Source: Muricoccus nepalensis
GTDB lineage: Bacteria > Pseudomonadota > Alphaproteobacteria > Acetobacterales > Acetobacteraceae
NCBI RefSeq assembly: GCF_006438825.1
Contig: NZ_RCZP01000016.1
Span: forward strand, 39,007 to 103,006
DNA length: 64,000 nt
Reading direction: 5' to 3'
The position numbers and the translations under genes were made by a program. Positions 34,402 to 42,362 of the stretch are shown here, piece by piece. Every line of letters starts with the position of its first letter. Position 1 is the first letter of the stretch. The notes under the pieces were generated by a model that saw only the letters and a program-made list of their open reading frames with translations, ran no database searches and was not told where the DNA came from.

Positions 34402-35802
34402 TCAGGCGTTGCGGCGCGCGTGGCTCCGCACCGCCGCCTCGATGGTCGCGAGGTCGGCGGGCAGCACCGTGAAGCGCTCCTCGCGCTCGTAGAGGTCCGC
34501 GAGGTGCAGCGGCAGGGCCGGGCGGGCGCCCGTGGCCCTCTCGACCGCGTCCGGGAACTTCGCGGGATGGGCGGTGGCGGCGACGATGATGGGCGTGCGC
34601 GCGTCCTCGGGCGGGCAGGCGTGGCTGGCGGCAGTGCCGGCGGCGGTGTGCGGGTCGGCGTCGTAGCCCTGGGCGTGCAGGCGGCGCATCTCCGCGACCG
34701 TCTCCTCGTCGGACACGGCGTGGGCGCGGAAGAGGGCGGTGGCCGCGCGCCAGGCCTCGTCGGGCACGGGCATGGCACCGGTCTCGCGGAAGGCGCGCAT
34801 GGTGGCGGCGGTCTTCGCCCCATCGCGGCCGAGGAGCTCGAAGAGAAGGCGCTCGAAGTTCGAGGAGACCTGGATGTCCATGCTCGGCGAGAGGCTGGGC
34901 GCCACCGGGCGCGCCGTCATGTCGTTGGCGCCGATGAAGCGGGCGAGGATGTCGTTGCGGTTGGCGCCGATGATGAGGGTCGAGACCGGCAGGCCCATGG
35001 CGCGCGCGGCCCAGGCGGCGAAGACGTTGCCGAAGTTACCCGTGGGCACGGCGAAGGCGACCTCGCGCGCGGGGGCGCCGAGCGCGAGGGCGGAGGCGAC
35101 GTAGTAGGGGATCTGCGCGGCGATGCGCGCCCAGTTGATGGAGTTCACCGCCGAGAGGTTCATCTCCGCGCGGAAGGGCGCGTCGTTGAACATGGCCTTC
35201 ACCAGGTCCTGGCAGGTGTCGAAGTCGCCGTGGACCGCGATGTTGCGCACGTTCGGCGACAGCACGGTCGTCATCTGCCGGCGCTGCACGGCGCTCGTCC
35301 GGCCCTCGGGGTGGAGGATGACGATGTCGAGGCTGTCGCGGTCCCGGCAGGCCTCGATGGCGGCGGAGCCCGTGTCGCCGGAGGTGGCGCCGACGATGGT
35401 GATGCGCTGGCCGCGCCGGGCGAGCACGTGGTCGAACATCCGGCCGAGAAGCTGGAGGGCGAAGTCCTTGAAGGCCAGCGTCGGGCCGTGGAAGAGCTCG
35501 AGCGCGAAGCGGCGCTCGTCGAGCTGCACCAGGGGGGCGACGGCGGGCGTGTCGAAGCCGGCATAGGCGTCCCGGCACATGGCCAGCAGCACGCCGGGGG
35601 CGAAGGCGTCGCCGGCGAAGCGGCCGATAATGTCGGCGGCCAGGTCCGGGTAGGGCAGGCCGCGCAGCGCCTCCCACTCGGCGGGGGACAGGGTGGGCCA
35701 GGTCTCCGGCAGGAAGAGGCCGCCATCCTCGGCCAGGCCGGCCAGGAGGACGCCCTCGAAGGAGCGGGGGGCGGCCTCGCCGCGGGTGGAGACGTAGCGC
35801 AT
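34402..35802 (-). CDS. thrC: Threonine synthase
   Basis: The enzyme makes threonine from O-phosphohomoserine using PLP. The 466-residue protein has the family's N-terminus (MRYVSTRGEAAPRSFEGVLL, LAEDGGLFLPE), the PLP-binding lysine in HGPTLAFKDFALQ, the phosphate loop VGATSGDTGSAAIEA and the NSINWARIAAQIPYY motif, plus GNFGNVFAAW. Length suits the longer fungal/proteobacterial class. The ATG at 35802 begins right at the conserved start. The phosphatase gene starts divergently 92 bp away. Confidence 0.96.
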   Translation of the reverse strand: MRYVSTRGEAAPRSFEGVLLAGLAEDGGLFLPETWPTLSPAEWEALRGLPYPDLAADIIGRFAGDAFAPGVLLAMCRDAYAGFDTPAVAPLVQLDERRFALELFHGPTLAFKDFALQLLGRMFDHVLARRGQRITIVGATSGDTGSAAIEACRDRDSLDIVILHPEGRTSAVQRRQMTTVLSPNVRNIAVHGDFDTCQDLVKAMFNDAPFRAEMNLSAVNSINWARIAAQIPYYVASALALGAPAREVAFAVPTGNFGNVFAAWAARAMGLPVSTLIIGANRNDILARFIGANDMTARPVAPSLSPSMDIQVSSNFERLLFELLGRDGAKTAATMRAFRETGAMPVPDEAWRAATALFRAHAVSDEETVAEMRRLHAQGYDADPHTAAGTAASHACPPEDARTPIIVAATAHPAKFPDAVERATGARPALPLHLADLYEREERFTVLPADLATIEAAVRSHARRNA

Positions 35803-35893
35803 GGACGGGGGCTTAGCGGAAAGCCCCGCGCGCCGGAATGCCGCGCGGCGCATGGGTGCTTCTTGGCCGCGCCGGGCGTGGCAGGATGCGGGG

Positions 35894-36526
35894 ATGATCC
35901 GGCGCGCGCTCCTCCTCTCCGTCCTCGCCGTGCCGGCCCTGGCGCAGGAGCGGGCGCCGGCCCGGCCGGGGACGCCGGAGGGGGAGGCGCTGCTGGCGCG
36001 GCTGCGGGCCGGGGGGCTGGTGCTCTTCCTCCGCCACGCCGACACGCGGGGCGAGCCCTGCGACCGGAGCTTCCGCCTCGGCGACCGCGAGGGGCAGCGC
36101 AACCTCTCCCCCGCCGGCCGCGCGCAGGCGGCGGCGATCGGGCGGCGGATGGAGGAACTGGGCATCCCGGTCGCCCTTCCCGTGCTGGCCGGCCCCGTCC
36201 TCCGCGCCCGCGACACGGCCGAGGCCGCCTTCGGCGCGGCGCGCGTGCGGGTGACGGACGACCTCAACGCCGACGACTACGCGGGCGGCCGGCTGGCCGA
36301 GGTGCTGGAGGGGCACCGCCGGCTGCTGGCCGACCCCGTGCCGCCCGGGGCGAACCGCGTGCTGGTCGGGCACCGCACGCCCTTCATCATGGTCGCGGGG
36401 CCGGAGGTCGGCGGGCGGGCGCTGCCGGAGGGCGCCTTCGCGGCGGTGGAGCCGGGCGGGGCCAGCCGGGTGCTCGGCATCCTGGAACTGGCGCCGCTGC
36501 CGGGTGGCGGCTTCCACGGCTGCTGA
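35894..36526 (+). CDS. Secreted histidine phosphatase family protein
   Basis: This 210-residue protein has a signal peptide (MIRRALLLSVLAVPALAQ) and a histidine phosphatase fold. The RHG-type motif is FLRHADTRGE, with Ala in place of Gly after the His; the second conserved basic site is RARDTAEAAF, and the late histidine is in VLVGHRTPF. It would act in the periplasm on a phosphate ester; the substrate is unknown. The ATG at 35894 opens the signal peptide; sequence upstream in the same frame is low-complexity. Confidence 0.85.
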   Translation: MIRRALLLSVLAVPALAQERAPARPGTPEGEALLARLRAGGLVLFLRHADTRGEPCDRSFRLGDREGQRNLSPAGRAQAAAIGRRMEELGIPVALPVLAGPVLRARDTAEAAFGAARVRVTDDLNADDYAGGRLAEVLEGHRRLLADPVPPGANRVLVGHRTPFIMVAGPEVGGRALPEGAFAAVEPGGASRVLGILELAPLPGGGFHGC

Positions 36527-36605
36527 GCGGCCAGGCCCGCCGGGGGGAGGGTGCCCAGCCGCGCGCGCCCGGCCTAGCCTGGGGGCTGCAAAGGGAGAGA
36601 ACCGC

Positions 36606-36914
36606 GTGATCCACGTCGTCGCCATCATCACCGCCAAGCCCGGCCAGCGGGAGGCGGTGCTGCGCCTCTTCCAGGCGAACTGCCCGGCCGTCCTGGCCGA
36701 GGAGGGCTGCATCGAGTACCTGCCCGTCGTCGACGAGCCCGATTTCGGCCCGGCCCAGACGCCGATCGGGCCGGACAGCTTCATCGTGATCGAGAAGTGG
36801 GCGAGCGCGGAGGCGCTGCGGGCGCACGGGGCGGCGCCGCACATGGTCGCCTACGGCAAGGCCACGCGGGAGATGCTGGCGGGCCGGACCATCCACGTGC
36901 TGACGGACGCCTGA
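36606..36914 (+). CDS. Antibiotic biosynthesis monooxygenase (ABM/YgiN-type)
   Basis: This 102-residue ferredoxin-like protein belongs to the ABM family, often called putative quinol monooxygenases. Key features are IITAKPGQREAVLRLF at the start, EEGCIEYLPVVDEP and the FIVIEKWASAEALRAH strand-helix. Members oxidise quinols or polyketide-like rings without a cofactor, or only bind such compounds. The GTG start at 36606 follows GGGAGAG with seven bases spacing. It lies upstream of, and is probably separate from, the TetR operon. Confidence 0.87.
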   Translation: MIHVVAIITAKPGQREAVLRLFQANCPAVLAEEGCIEYLPVVDEPDFGPAQTPIGPDSFIVIEKWASAEALRAHGAAPHMVAYGKATREMLAGRTIHVLTDA

Positions 36915-36956
36915 TCGGGATCTCGCCGGACGGGCGTGGCATTTCCGGCTGTTCTT

Positions 36957-36980
36957 TACCGTCCAGCCGGTATAGTGGAC
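36957..36980. promoter_or_regulatory. Likely TetR auto-operator with -10-like element
   Basis: TACCG-N6-CGGTA (36957-36972) overlaps a second inverted repeat GTCCA (36961-36965) / TGGAC (36976-36980), and TATAGT between them (36971-36976) resembles a -10 box. It ends five bases before the TetR ATG. Auto-repression of the regulator-exporter operon is inference. Confidence 0.45.
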
Positions 36981-36984
36981 CGCC

Positions 36985-37551
36985 ATGCCGCTCGACCCCG
37001 TCGCCCCGCCCGGCGCCCGCACCCGCGTCCTTGACGCCGCCGAGGCCATCGTCCGCGCCCGCGGCGTCCATTCCCTGACGCTGGAGGGCGCCGCGCGGGA
37101 GGCGGGGATCTCCAAGGGCGGGCTGCTCTACCACTTCGCCTCGAAGGAGGCGCTGCTGGTCGCGCTGATGCAGCGCCTGGCCGACCGCATCGCCGCGGAC
37201 TACGAGGCGATGCTGGCCGCGCAGCCCGAGGGACCGGGGCGGGCGGTGCGCGCCTGCCTCGCCTTCACCTTCGACGAGCCGCACATCCTCGAGGCCCATT
37301 CGCGGGCCGCCGCGGTGCTGCTGGCCGCCTTCCACCACGACCCCGCCCTGCTCGACCCCGTCCGCGCCTTCTTCGCGCGGGTGCGGGCGGAGGCGGTGGC
37401 GGACGGCACGCCCCCCGGCGTCGCGGCGGCCGCCATGATGGCGGGGGACGGGCTGTTCATGGCGCGCCTGTTCCAGCTCTACGAGCCCGGGCCCGCGGAG
37501 CTGGCGGCGCTGCGCGCCACGCTGCACGGCCTGCTGGAGCGCGGCGCGTGA
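36985..37551 (+). CDS. TetR-family regulator of the adjacent exporter
   Basis: The 188-residue regulator has an N-terminal TetR DNA-binding domain: ILDAAEAI-type helix (VLDAAEAIVRARG), then LTLEGAAREAGISKGGLLYHFASKEALL, the textbook helix-turn-helix. The ligand domain (about 70-188) ends in a helix bundle with GDGLFMARLFQLYE. Its stop overlaps the HlyD gene start (GTGA), so regulator and pump are one operon. It most likely represses its own operon by the site at 36957-36980 until a ligand carried by the pump binds. Confidence 0.92.
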   Translation: MPLDPVAPPGARTRVLDAAEAIVRARGVHSLTLEGAAREAGISKGGLLYHFASKEALLVALMQRLADRIAADYEAMLAAQPEGPGRAVRACLAFTFDEPHILEAHSRAAAVLLAAFHHDPALLDPVRAFFARVRAEAVADGTPPGVAAAAMMAGDGLFMARLFQLYEPGPAELAALRATLHGLLERGA

Positions 37552-38573
37552 GGGCGCTGGGCTGGCTCGCGCTGGTCGCGCTGGCGGCCGGGGCCGGCGC
37601 CTGGTCCGCGGGCCTCGGCCCCTTCGCGCCGCCCCCGCCCGTGGCCTCCGCGGCGGCCGCGGGGCCGATCGGGGTGGGGGCGCTGGGCCGGGTGGAGCCC
37701 GCCGGTCGCATCCGCCGCCTCGCCGCCCCCGCGAGCGGCGCGCGGCTGGACCGGCTGCTCGTCACGGAGGGCGACCGGGTGGCGGCGGGGCAGGTCCTCG
37801 CGGAGTTCGCCGACGCCGCGCAGCGCGACGCCTCCGTGGAGGAGGCGACGGGGCGGGCCGCGCAGGCGGCGGCCACCCTCGCCCGCACCCGCGCGGGGGG
37901 AAGCGAGAGCGAGCTCGCGGCCGCCGAGGCGCGCGTCGAGGCGCTGCGCGCGGCGGAGGAGACCGCGATGCGCGACGCCGGGCGCTCCCAGTCCCTCGTC
38001 GCCTCCGGCGCCGGGGCGGCGGCGAACGCCGAGCGCAACCGCTACCTCGCGGCGCAGCGGACCGCCGAGCGCGCGGCGGCCGAGGCGGAGCTGGCGACGC
38101 TGCGCCGCCCGCGCGCCGAGGACATCGCCCGCGCCGAGGCCGACCTGGCCGCGGCGCAGGGGGGGCTGGCCCGGGCGCGGGCCGACGCCGCGCTCGCCCG
38201 ACTCCGCGCGCCCGCCGACGGCACGGTGCTCCGCGTCATCGCGCGCGAGGGCGAGGCGGTGGGGAGCGAGGGGGTGCTCGAGATGGGAGACCTCTCGCGG
38301 CTCGACGTCGTGGCGGATGTCTACGAGACCGACCTGCCGCGCCTCCGCCCCGGCGCCCCGGCCGAAGTGGTCGTGCCCGGCGAGGCCGCGCGCCTCAACG
38401 CCGTGGTGCGCGAGATCGGCTGGGTGGTGCGCCGCACGACCCAGGCCGGCACCGACCCCGTGGCCGCGGTGGACGCGCGCACGGTGGAGGTGCGGCTCAC
38501 CCTCGACGAGGCGGCGCGGGCGGCGCTCTCGCGGCGATCGGGCATGCAGGTGCAGGTGGCCATCCAGCCGTGA
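37548..38573 (+). CDS. HlyD/DevB-type membrane fusion protein
   Basis: This periplasmic adaptor of 341 residues has an N-terminal anchor (about 4-22), a lipoyl-like half (ASGARLDRLLVTEGDRVAAGQVL), a long Ala/Arg/Glu-rich coiled-coil hairpin (about 85-215), the second lipoyl half (RLRAPADGTVLRVIAREGEAV) and a beta-barrel ending. It belongs to the DevB branch, which works with FtsX-type permeases. It would link the inner-membrane pump to an outer-membrane channel such as TolC, not found here. The GTG start overlaps the TetR stop and its stop overlaps the permease start. Confidence 0.92.
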   Translation: MRALGWLALVALAAGAGAWSAGLGPFAPPPPVASAAAAGPIGVGALGRVEPAGRIRRLAAPASGARLDRLLVTEGDRVAAGQVLAEFADAAQRDASVEEATGRAAQAAATLARTRAGGSESELAAAEARVEALRAAEETAMRDAGRSQSLVASGAGAAANAERNRYLAAQRTAERAAAEAELATLRRPRAEDIARAEADLAAAQGGLARARADAALARLRAPADGTVLRVIAREGEAVGSEGVLEMGDLSRLDVVADVYETDLPRLRPGAPAEVVVPGEAARLNAVVREIGWVVRRTTQAGTDPVAAVDARTVEVRLTLDEAARAALSRRSGMQVQVAIQP

Positions 38574-39805
38574 ACGCGCTCACCGAACTCCGCGTCCTCC
38601 CCCCGCCCGGCACGCGGGAGGCGCCGAAGCCGCCGGGCCTCGCGGCCTCCACGCGGCTGGCCGTGCGGCTCGCCTGGCGGCAGCTCCGCTCCGAGAAGGC
38701 GCGGCTGGCCTCGGCCATCGCGGGGGTGATGTTCGCCTGCATGCTCGTCTTCATGCAGCTCGGCTTCCGCTCGGCGCTGTTCGAGAGCGCGACGACCCTC
38801 ATCGGCGCCATGCGGGCGGACCTGTTCCTGATGAGCCCGATGACGCTCGCCTCCTTCCGGCCGGAGCCGATCCCGCGGGCGCGGGTGTCCCAGGCGCTGG
38901 CGGTGGAGGGGGTGGCGGCGGCGGCGCCGGTCTATCTCGCGCAGTCGAGCTTCCGGAACCCGGCGACGGGCACGCGGCGCACGATCCAGCTCATCGGCTT
39001 CGACGTGGAGGCGGGGGTGCTGGACCTGCCCGGCCTCGCCTCCGTGCGGGAGGCGCTGAAGCAGCCCGACAGCTTCGCCTTCGACGCGCGCTCGCGCCCC
39101 GAGTTCGGGCCGGTGACGGCGATGCTGGCCGAGCGCGGGGCCTTCCCCGTGCAGATCGGCAACCGCGACCTGCGCGTGGTCGGCACGGTGGAGCTCGGCT
39201 CCTCCTTCGGGGCGGACGGCAACGCCGTGGTGTCGGAGGTGAACTTCCGCCGCGTCGTCAGCGCGCGGAAGGCGTCCCTGGTGGACCTCGGCGCCATCCG
39301 GCTGCGGCCGGGCGCGGATCTGCTGGCCACCCAGGCGGCGCTGCGCGCCATCCTGCCCCCCGATGTCGGCGTGCTGACCCAGGCGGAGCTGCGCGCGCAC
39401 GAGCGCCGCTACTGGGAGGAGGCGACGCCGATCGGCTTCATCTTCTCCTTCGGCAGCCTCATGGGGCTCATCGTGGGGATGGTGATCGTCTACCAGGTGC
39501 TGTTCAGCGACATCGCGGGGCACCTGAAGGAATACGCGACGCTCAAGGCGCTCGGCTATTCCAGCGGCTATCTCGGGCGGGTCGTGCTGGGGGCGGCGGG
39601 GATCCTCGCCGTGCTCGGCTTCGTGCCGGGGACGGTGATCTCCTCCATCCTCTACGGCGTGGTGGCGGACGCGACCTTCCTGCCGCTGAACATGACCGTC
39701 GAGCGCGCGGCCTGGGTGCTGGTGATGATCTTCGGTATGTGCGCGGCGGCGGGGCTGCTGGCCTCGCGCAAGCTGCGCGACGCCAACCCCGCGGACATGT
39801 TCTGA
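38570..39805 (+). CDS. FtsX-like ABC permease (DevC-type)
   Basis: This is an inner-membrane permease of 411 residues. It shows the DevC layout: a first helix (about 45-65, ASAIAGVMFACMLVFMQLGF), a large periplasmic domain (about 75-275), and three C-terminal helices (about 285-305, 330-355 and 375-395). The cytoplasmic loop HLKEYATLKALGYSS contacts the ATPase. Together with the adaptor and ATPase it forms a tripartite pump whose cargo might be a lipid or a toxic compound. GTG start with four-base overlap. Confidence 0.92.
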   Translation: MNALTELRVLPPPGTREAPKPPGLAASTRLAVRLAWRQLRSEKARLASAIAGVMFACMLVFMQLGFRSALFESATTLIGAMRADLFLMSPMTLASFRPEPIPRARVSQALAVEGVAAAAPVYLAQSSFRNPATGTRRTIQLIGFDVEAGVLDLPGLASVREALKQPDSFAFDARSRPEFGPVTAMLAERGAFPVQIGNRDLRVVGTVELGSSFGADGNAVVSEVNFRRVVSARKASLVDLGAIRLRPGADLLATQAALRAILPPDVGVLTQAELRAHERRYWEEATPIGFIFSFGSLMGLIVGMVIVYQVLFSDIAGHLKEYATLKALGYSSGYLGRVVLGAAGILAVLGFVPGTVISSILYGVVADATFLPLNMTVERAAWVLVMIFGMCAAAGLLASRKLRDANPADMF

Positions 39806-39818
39806 TGGGGCGCCGCTG

Positions 39819-40568
39819 ATGCTGGGCGACCCCATCGAGCTCGAGAGCGTGACCTACGCCTACGGGGACGGCGCGCTGCGGCGGGAGGTGCTGCGGGACG
39901 TCGCGCTGCGCGTGGCTCCCGGGGAGATCGTCATCCTCACCGGGCCCTCCGGCAGCGGCAAGACGACGCTGCTGACGCTGGTGGGCGCGCTGCGGGCGGC
40001 GCAGGCGGGGTCGCTGCGCGTGCTCGGGCAGGAGCTGGCGGGGGCCGGGGAGGGGGTGCGCGTCTCGCTCCGCCAACGGATCGGCTTCATCTTCCAGAGC
40101 CACAACCTGCTCGGCTTCCTCACCGCGCGGCAGAACGTCGCCATGGCGCTGGAGCTGGACGGCGCCATCGAGGAGCGGGCGCGGCTGGCGCGGGCGGGGG
40201 AGATGATGGCCGCCGTCGGCCTCGCCGAGCACACGGAGAAGCTGCCCGGCCAGCTCTCGGGCGGGCAGCGGCAGCGCGTGGCGGTGGCGCGGGCGCTGGT
40301 GCACGCCCCGAGCCTCGTGCTGGCCGACGAGCCCACGGCGGCGCTGGACCGGGCGAGCGGCGGCGAGGTGGTGCGGCTGCTGCGCGACCTCGCGCGGTCC
40401 CGCGGCACGGCGATCCTGCTCGTCACGCACGACCCGCGCATCCTGGACGTCGCGGACCGGATCGTGATGATGGAGGACGGGCGGGTGGTGAGCGGGAGCG
40501 CCGCCTCCGTGCTGCCGGCGGGCGCCCCGGCGGGGCTCGCCGCGCCGGGCGGGGCGCCGCGCGGCTGA
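39819..40568 (+). CDS. ABC transporter ATPase (DevA-type)
   Basis: The ATPase subunit of the pump has 249 residues with Walker A GPSGSGKTTLL, Q-loop FIFQSHNLLG, signature LSGGQRQRVAVARAL, Walker B LVLADEPTAALD and the switch histidine in LLVTHDPRI. It is of the LolD/MacB/DevA group, which power FtsX-type permeases. It starts 13 bp after the permease stop. The last 15 or so residues are Ala/Pro/Gly-rich and probably disordered. Confidence 0.94.
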   Translation: MLGDPIELESVTYAYGDGALRREVLRDVALRVAPGEIVILTGPSGSGKTTLLTLVGALRAAQAGSLRVLGQELAGAGEGVRVSLRQRIGFIFQSHNLLGFLTARQNVAMALELDGAIEERARLARAGEMMAAVGLAEHTEKLPGQLSGGQRQRVAVARALVHAPSLVLADEPTAALDRASGGEVVRLLRDLARSRGTAILLVTHDPRILDVADRIVMMEDGRVVSGSAASVLPAGAPAGLAAPGGAPRG

Positions 40569-40575
40569 GCCGCGC

Positions 40576-40803
40576 CTAGGACACCACGACGCCCGCCCCG
40601 GCCGCGTAGAGCCGCGCGGCCAGGCCCGGCTCCGGGCGCAGGAAGACGACGCCCGGGGAGGGGTTGCGGATCATCTCGGCCCCGGCGGCCTCGACCGCGG
40701 CCTGGGCCTGCGCGTCGCTGTGGAAGACGGCCACGATGGGGGGCGTGACGGCGGATGCGAGGGGGGCCGGGGCGGTCGCCTCGGTCTCGATGGAGGGGTG
40801 CAT
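40576..40803 (-). CDS. Small hypothetical protein
   Basis: This 75-residue frame converges on the DevA-type ATPase gene, with seven bases between the stops. The protein begins with a Pro/Ala-rich stretch and then has an alternating pattern, PIVAVFHSDAQAQAAVEAAG, followed by VVFLRPEPGLAARLYAAGAGVVVS, which looks like two strand-helix units ending in a hydrophobic strand. No family is recognised. Codon use fits the genome. No strong ribosome site is seen before the ATG at 40803. Confidence 0.55.
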   Translation of the reverse strand: MHPSIETEATAPAPLASAVTPPIVAVFHSDAQAQAAVEAAGAEMIRNPSPGVVFLRPEPGLAARLYAAGAGVVVS

Positions 40804-41065
40804 GCGCCGGACTGTCGGGGCAGGCGCTGAACAAAAGGTTCACCGCGCACCCCGGGCGTCGTTTTTCCGGAACGGGGTCGCGCAGGGTGAAACGGGCCCG
40901 GGGCACACCCGTTCATCACCCTCTCCGCGGCCAGGGCGGGGGCTGGCCCGGGGCACGCGCCTCATGATTGTCATTTGATCAAGAACGCGTGTATGGCGAG
41001 TCAGCGAGTCATCTTTGCAACTCACGGTAGGCAGGCTGCGGCCGCTGGTCCGTCGGAGGCCGTCG

Positions 41066-41275
41066 ATGCGTGTTCTTCAGCCGGGCCGGGACTACTTCCC
41101 GCCGCGCGTCCTGCTTCGCGGCGACCGTCCCGCCCTCGCCGGCTTCCGCCCCGCCGTGGGGACGGCCTGCGAGGAGGGCGCGGTTCGGGAGGACGGGCCG
41201 GCGGCCGGCACCGGCCTTCCCGTCGCCGCCGCGACGGTGATCCCGGCGGCCGCCCTGCCCAGCGCGCCGGCCTGA
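41066..41275 (+). CDS. Small hypothetical protein with strong ribosome site
   Basis: This short frame (69 residues) begins at ATG 41066, six bases after a perfect GGAGG. It encodes MRVLQPGRDYFPPRVLLRGD followed by an Ala/Pro/Gly-rich C-terminus without charged clusters. No family is recognised. It follows a locally AT-richer 260-bp gap (40804-41065) that holds a TGATCA palindrome at about 40975 and could carry its promoter. The gene converges on the M23 peptidase gene, 15 bp away. Confidence 0.45.
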   Translation: MRVLQPGRDYFPPRVLLRGDRPALAGFRPAVGTACEEGAVREDGPAAGTGLPVAAATVIPAAALPSAPA

Positions 41276-41290
41276 TCCGACTCGGCCGCC

Positions 41291-42142
41291 TCAGCGCTCC
41301 CCGTCCGGGAGCACCGGCCGGGGATCGAGCGAGGTCGAGAGCCAGAACAGCCCGAGATGCAGGTGGGGCCCGGTGACCCGCCCCGTGGCGCCCGAGGCGC
41401 CGACGACCTGCCCGCGGCGGACCTCCTCGCCCGGCCGGACGTCGATCCCCGACAGGTGGGCGTAGAGGGTGGTCACGCCGTGGCCGTGCTCGATCAGCAG
41501 GGTGTTGCCGGTGAAGTAGAGGTTCTCGGCCAGGGTGACGCGCCCGCCCGCCGCCGCCATGAGGGGCGTTCCCACGGGCACCGCGATGTCGAGGCCGAGA
41601 TGCGGGGCGCGGGGCTGGCCGTTCAGGATGCGCTGGCTGCCGTAGACGCCGCTGATCCGGCCGCGCGCGGGCCAGTCGAAGCCCTCGGCGAAGTAGGGGG
41701 TGGCCGTGTCCGTGCGGCGGGCGGCGTTCAGGCGCTCCTGCTCGGCGCGGATGCGCGCCATGTCCTCGGCGTCAGGGGTGACCATGCGGCCGGGAAGGCC
41801 TTCCAGGCGCTGGATGTCCCAGGCGCGCGGCAGGACGGCCAGGCGCCGCTCCTCGCGCGCGCCGCCCGGGGCGGTGACGGCGAGCGTCGCCTCCGGGCCG
41901 GCGTCGCGGCCGAGGCCGAAGGCGAAGACCCCCGCCGGCGAGACGCGCAGCGCGCGCCCCTCGAATGCGACGCGGCTGCCGGGCTCGGCGCGGCCGGTGA
42001 CGAGGGCGCCCTGGGCGACGCGCTCCGGCAGGACGAGGGCCGCGGCCGCGGGGCGGGCGAGGAGGAGCGCCGGCAGGGCGAGCGCCGCGCGGCGGGGCAG
42101 GCGGGTGGCGGGGATCGCGGACCGGGAGGGGAAGAAAGGCAT
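41291..42142 (-). CDS. M23 family metallopeptidase, secreted
   Basis: This LytM-type peptidase of 283 residues has a signal peptide (about 12-35, ALALPALLLARPAAAALV), a beta-rich N-terminal domain and a C-terminal M23 domain (about 180-280). Zinc ligands are the H and D of HLGLD and the second H of HLHLG; the preceding VTTLYAHLS strand and GPHLHLGLF are normal. It would cleave peptidoglycan cross-links in the periplasm. The ATG at 42142 was chosen because upstream in-frame sequence is not protein-like. Confidence 0.9.
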   Translation of the reverse strand: MPFFPSRSAIPATRLPRRAALALPALLLARPAAAALVLPERVAQGALVTGRAEPGSRVAFEGRALRVSPAGVFAFGLGRDAGPEATLAVTAPGGAREERRLAVLPRAWDIQRLEGLPGRMVTPDAEDMARIRAEQERLNAARRTDTATPYFAEGFDWPARGRISGVYGSQRILNGQPRAPHLGLDIAVPVGTPLMAAAGGRVTLAENLYFTGNTLLIEHGHGVTTLYAHLSGIDVRPGEEVRRGQVVGASGATGRVTGPHLHLGLFWLSTSLDPRPVLPDGER

Positions 42143-42362
42143 CCGGCCGATCTTGCCCCCGGGGGGGGGCGATGGGTAGGCCGAGGGGGATTTGACTTGT
42201 TGGCCCCCCTGTTCTGTGTGATGCCCCCCCACCCGATCCGGAGCCGCCCAGGTTGAACGGGATCTCAGTTTGAACGGGCTCCTGCTGGGCCCGGCGGCGC
42301 TGCGGGACGTCGCGGGCCGCCCGGGTTCCTGCCCTGCGCCGAGCCTGCCTTCCTCGCGCGGC

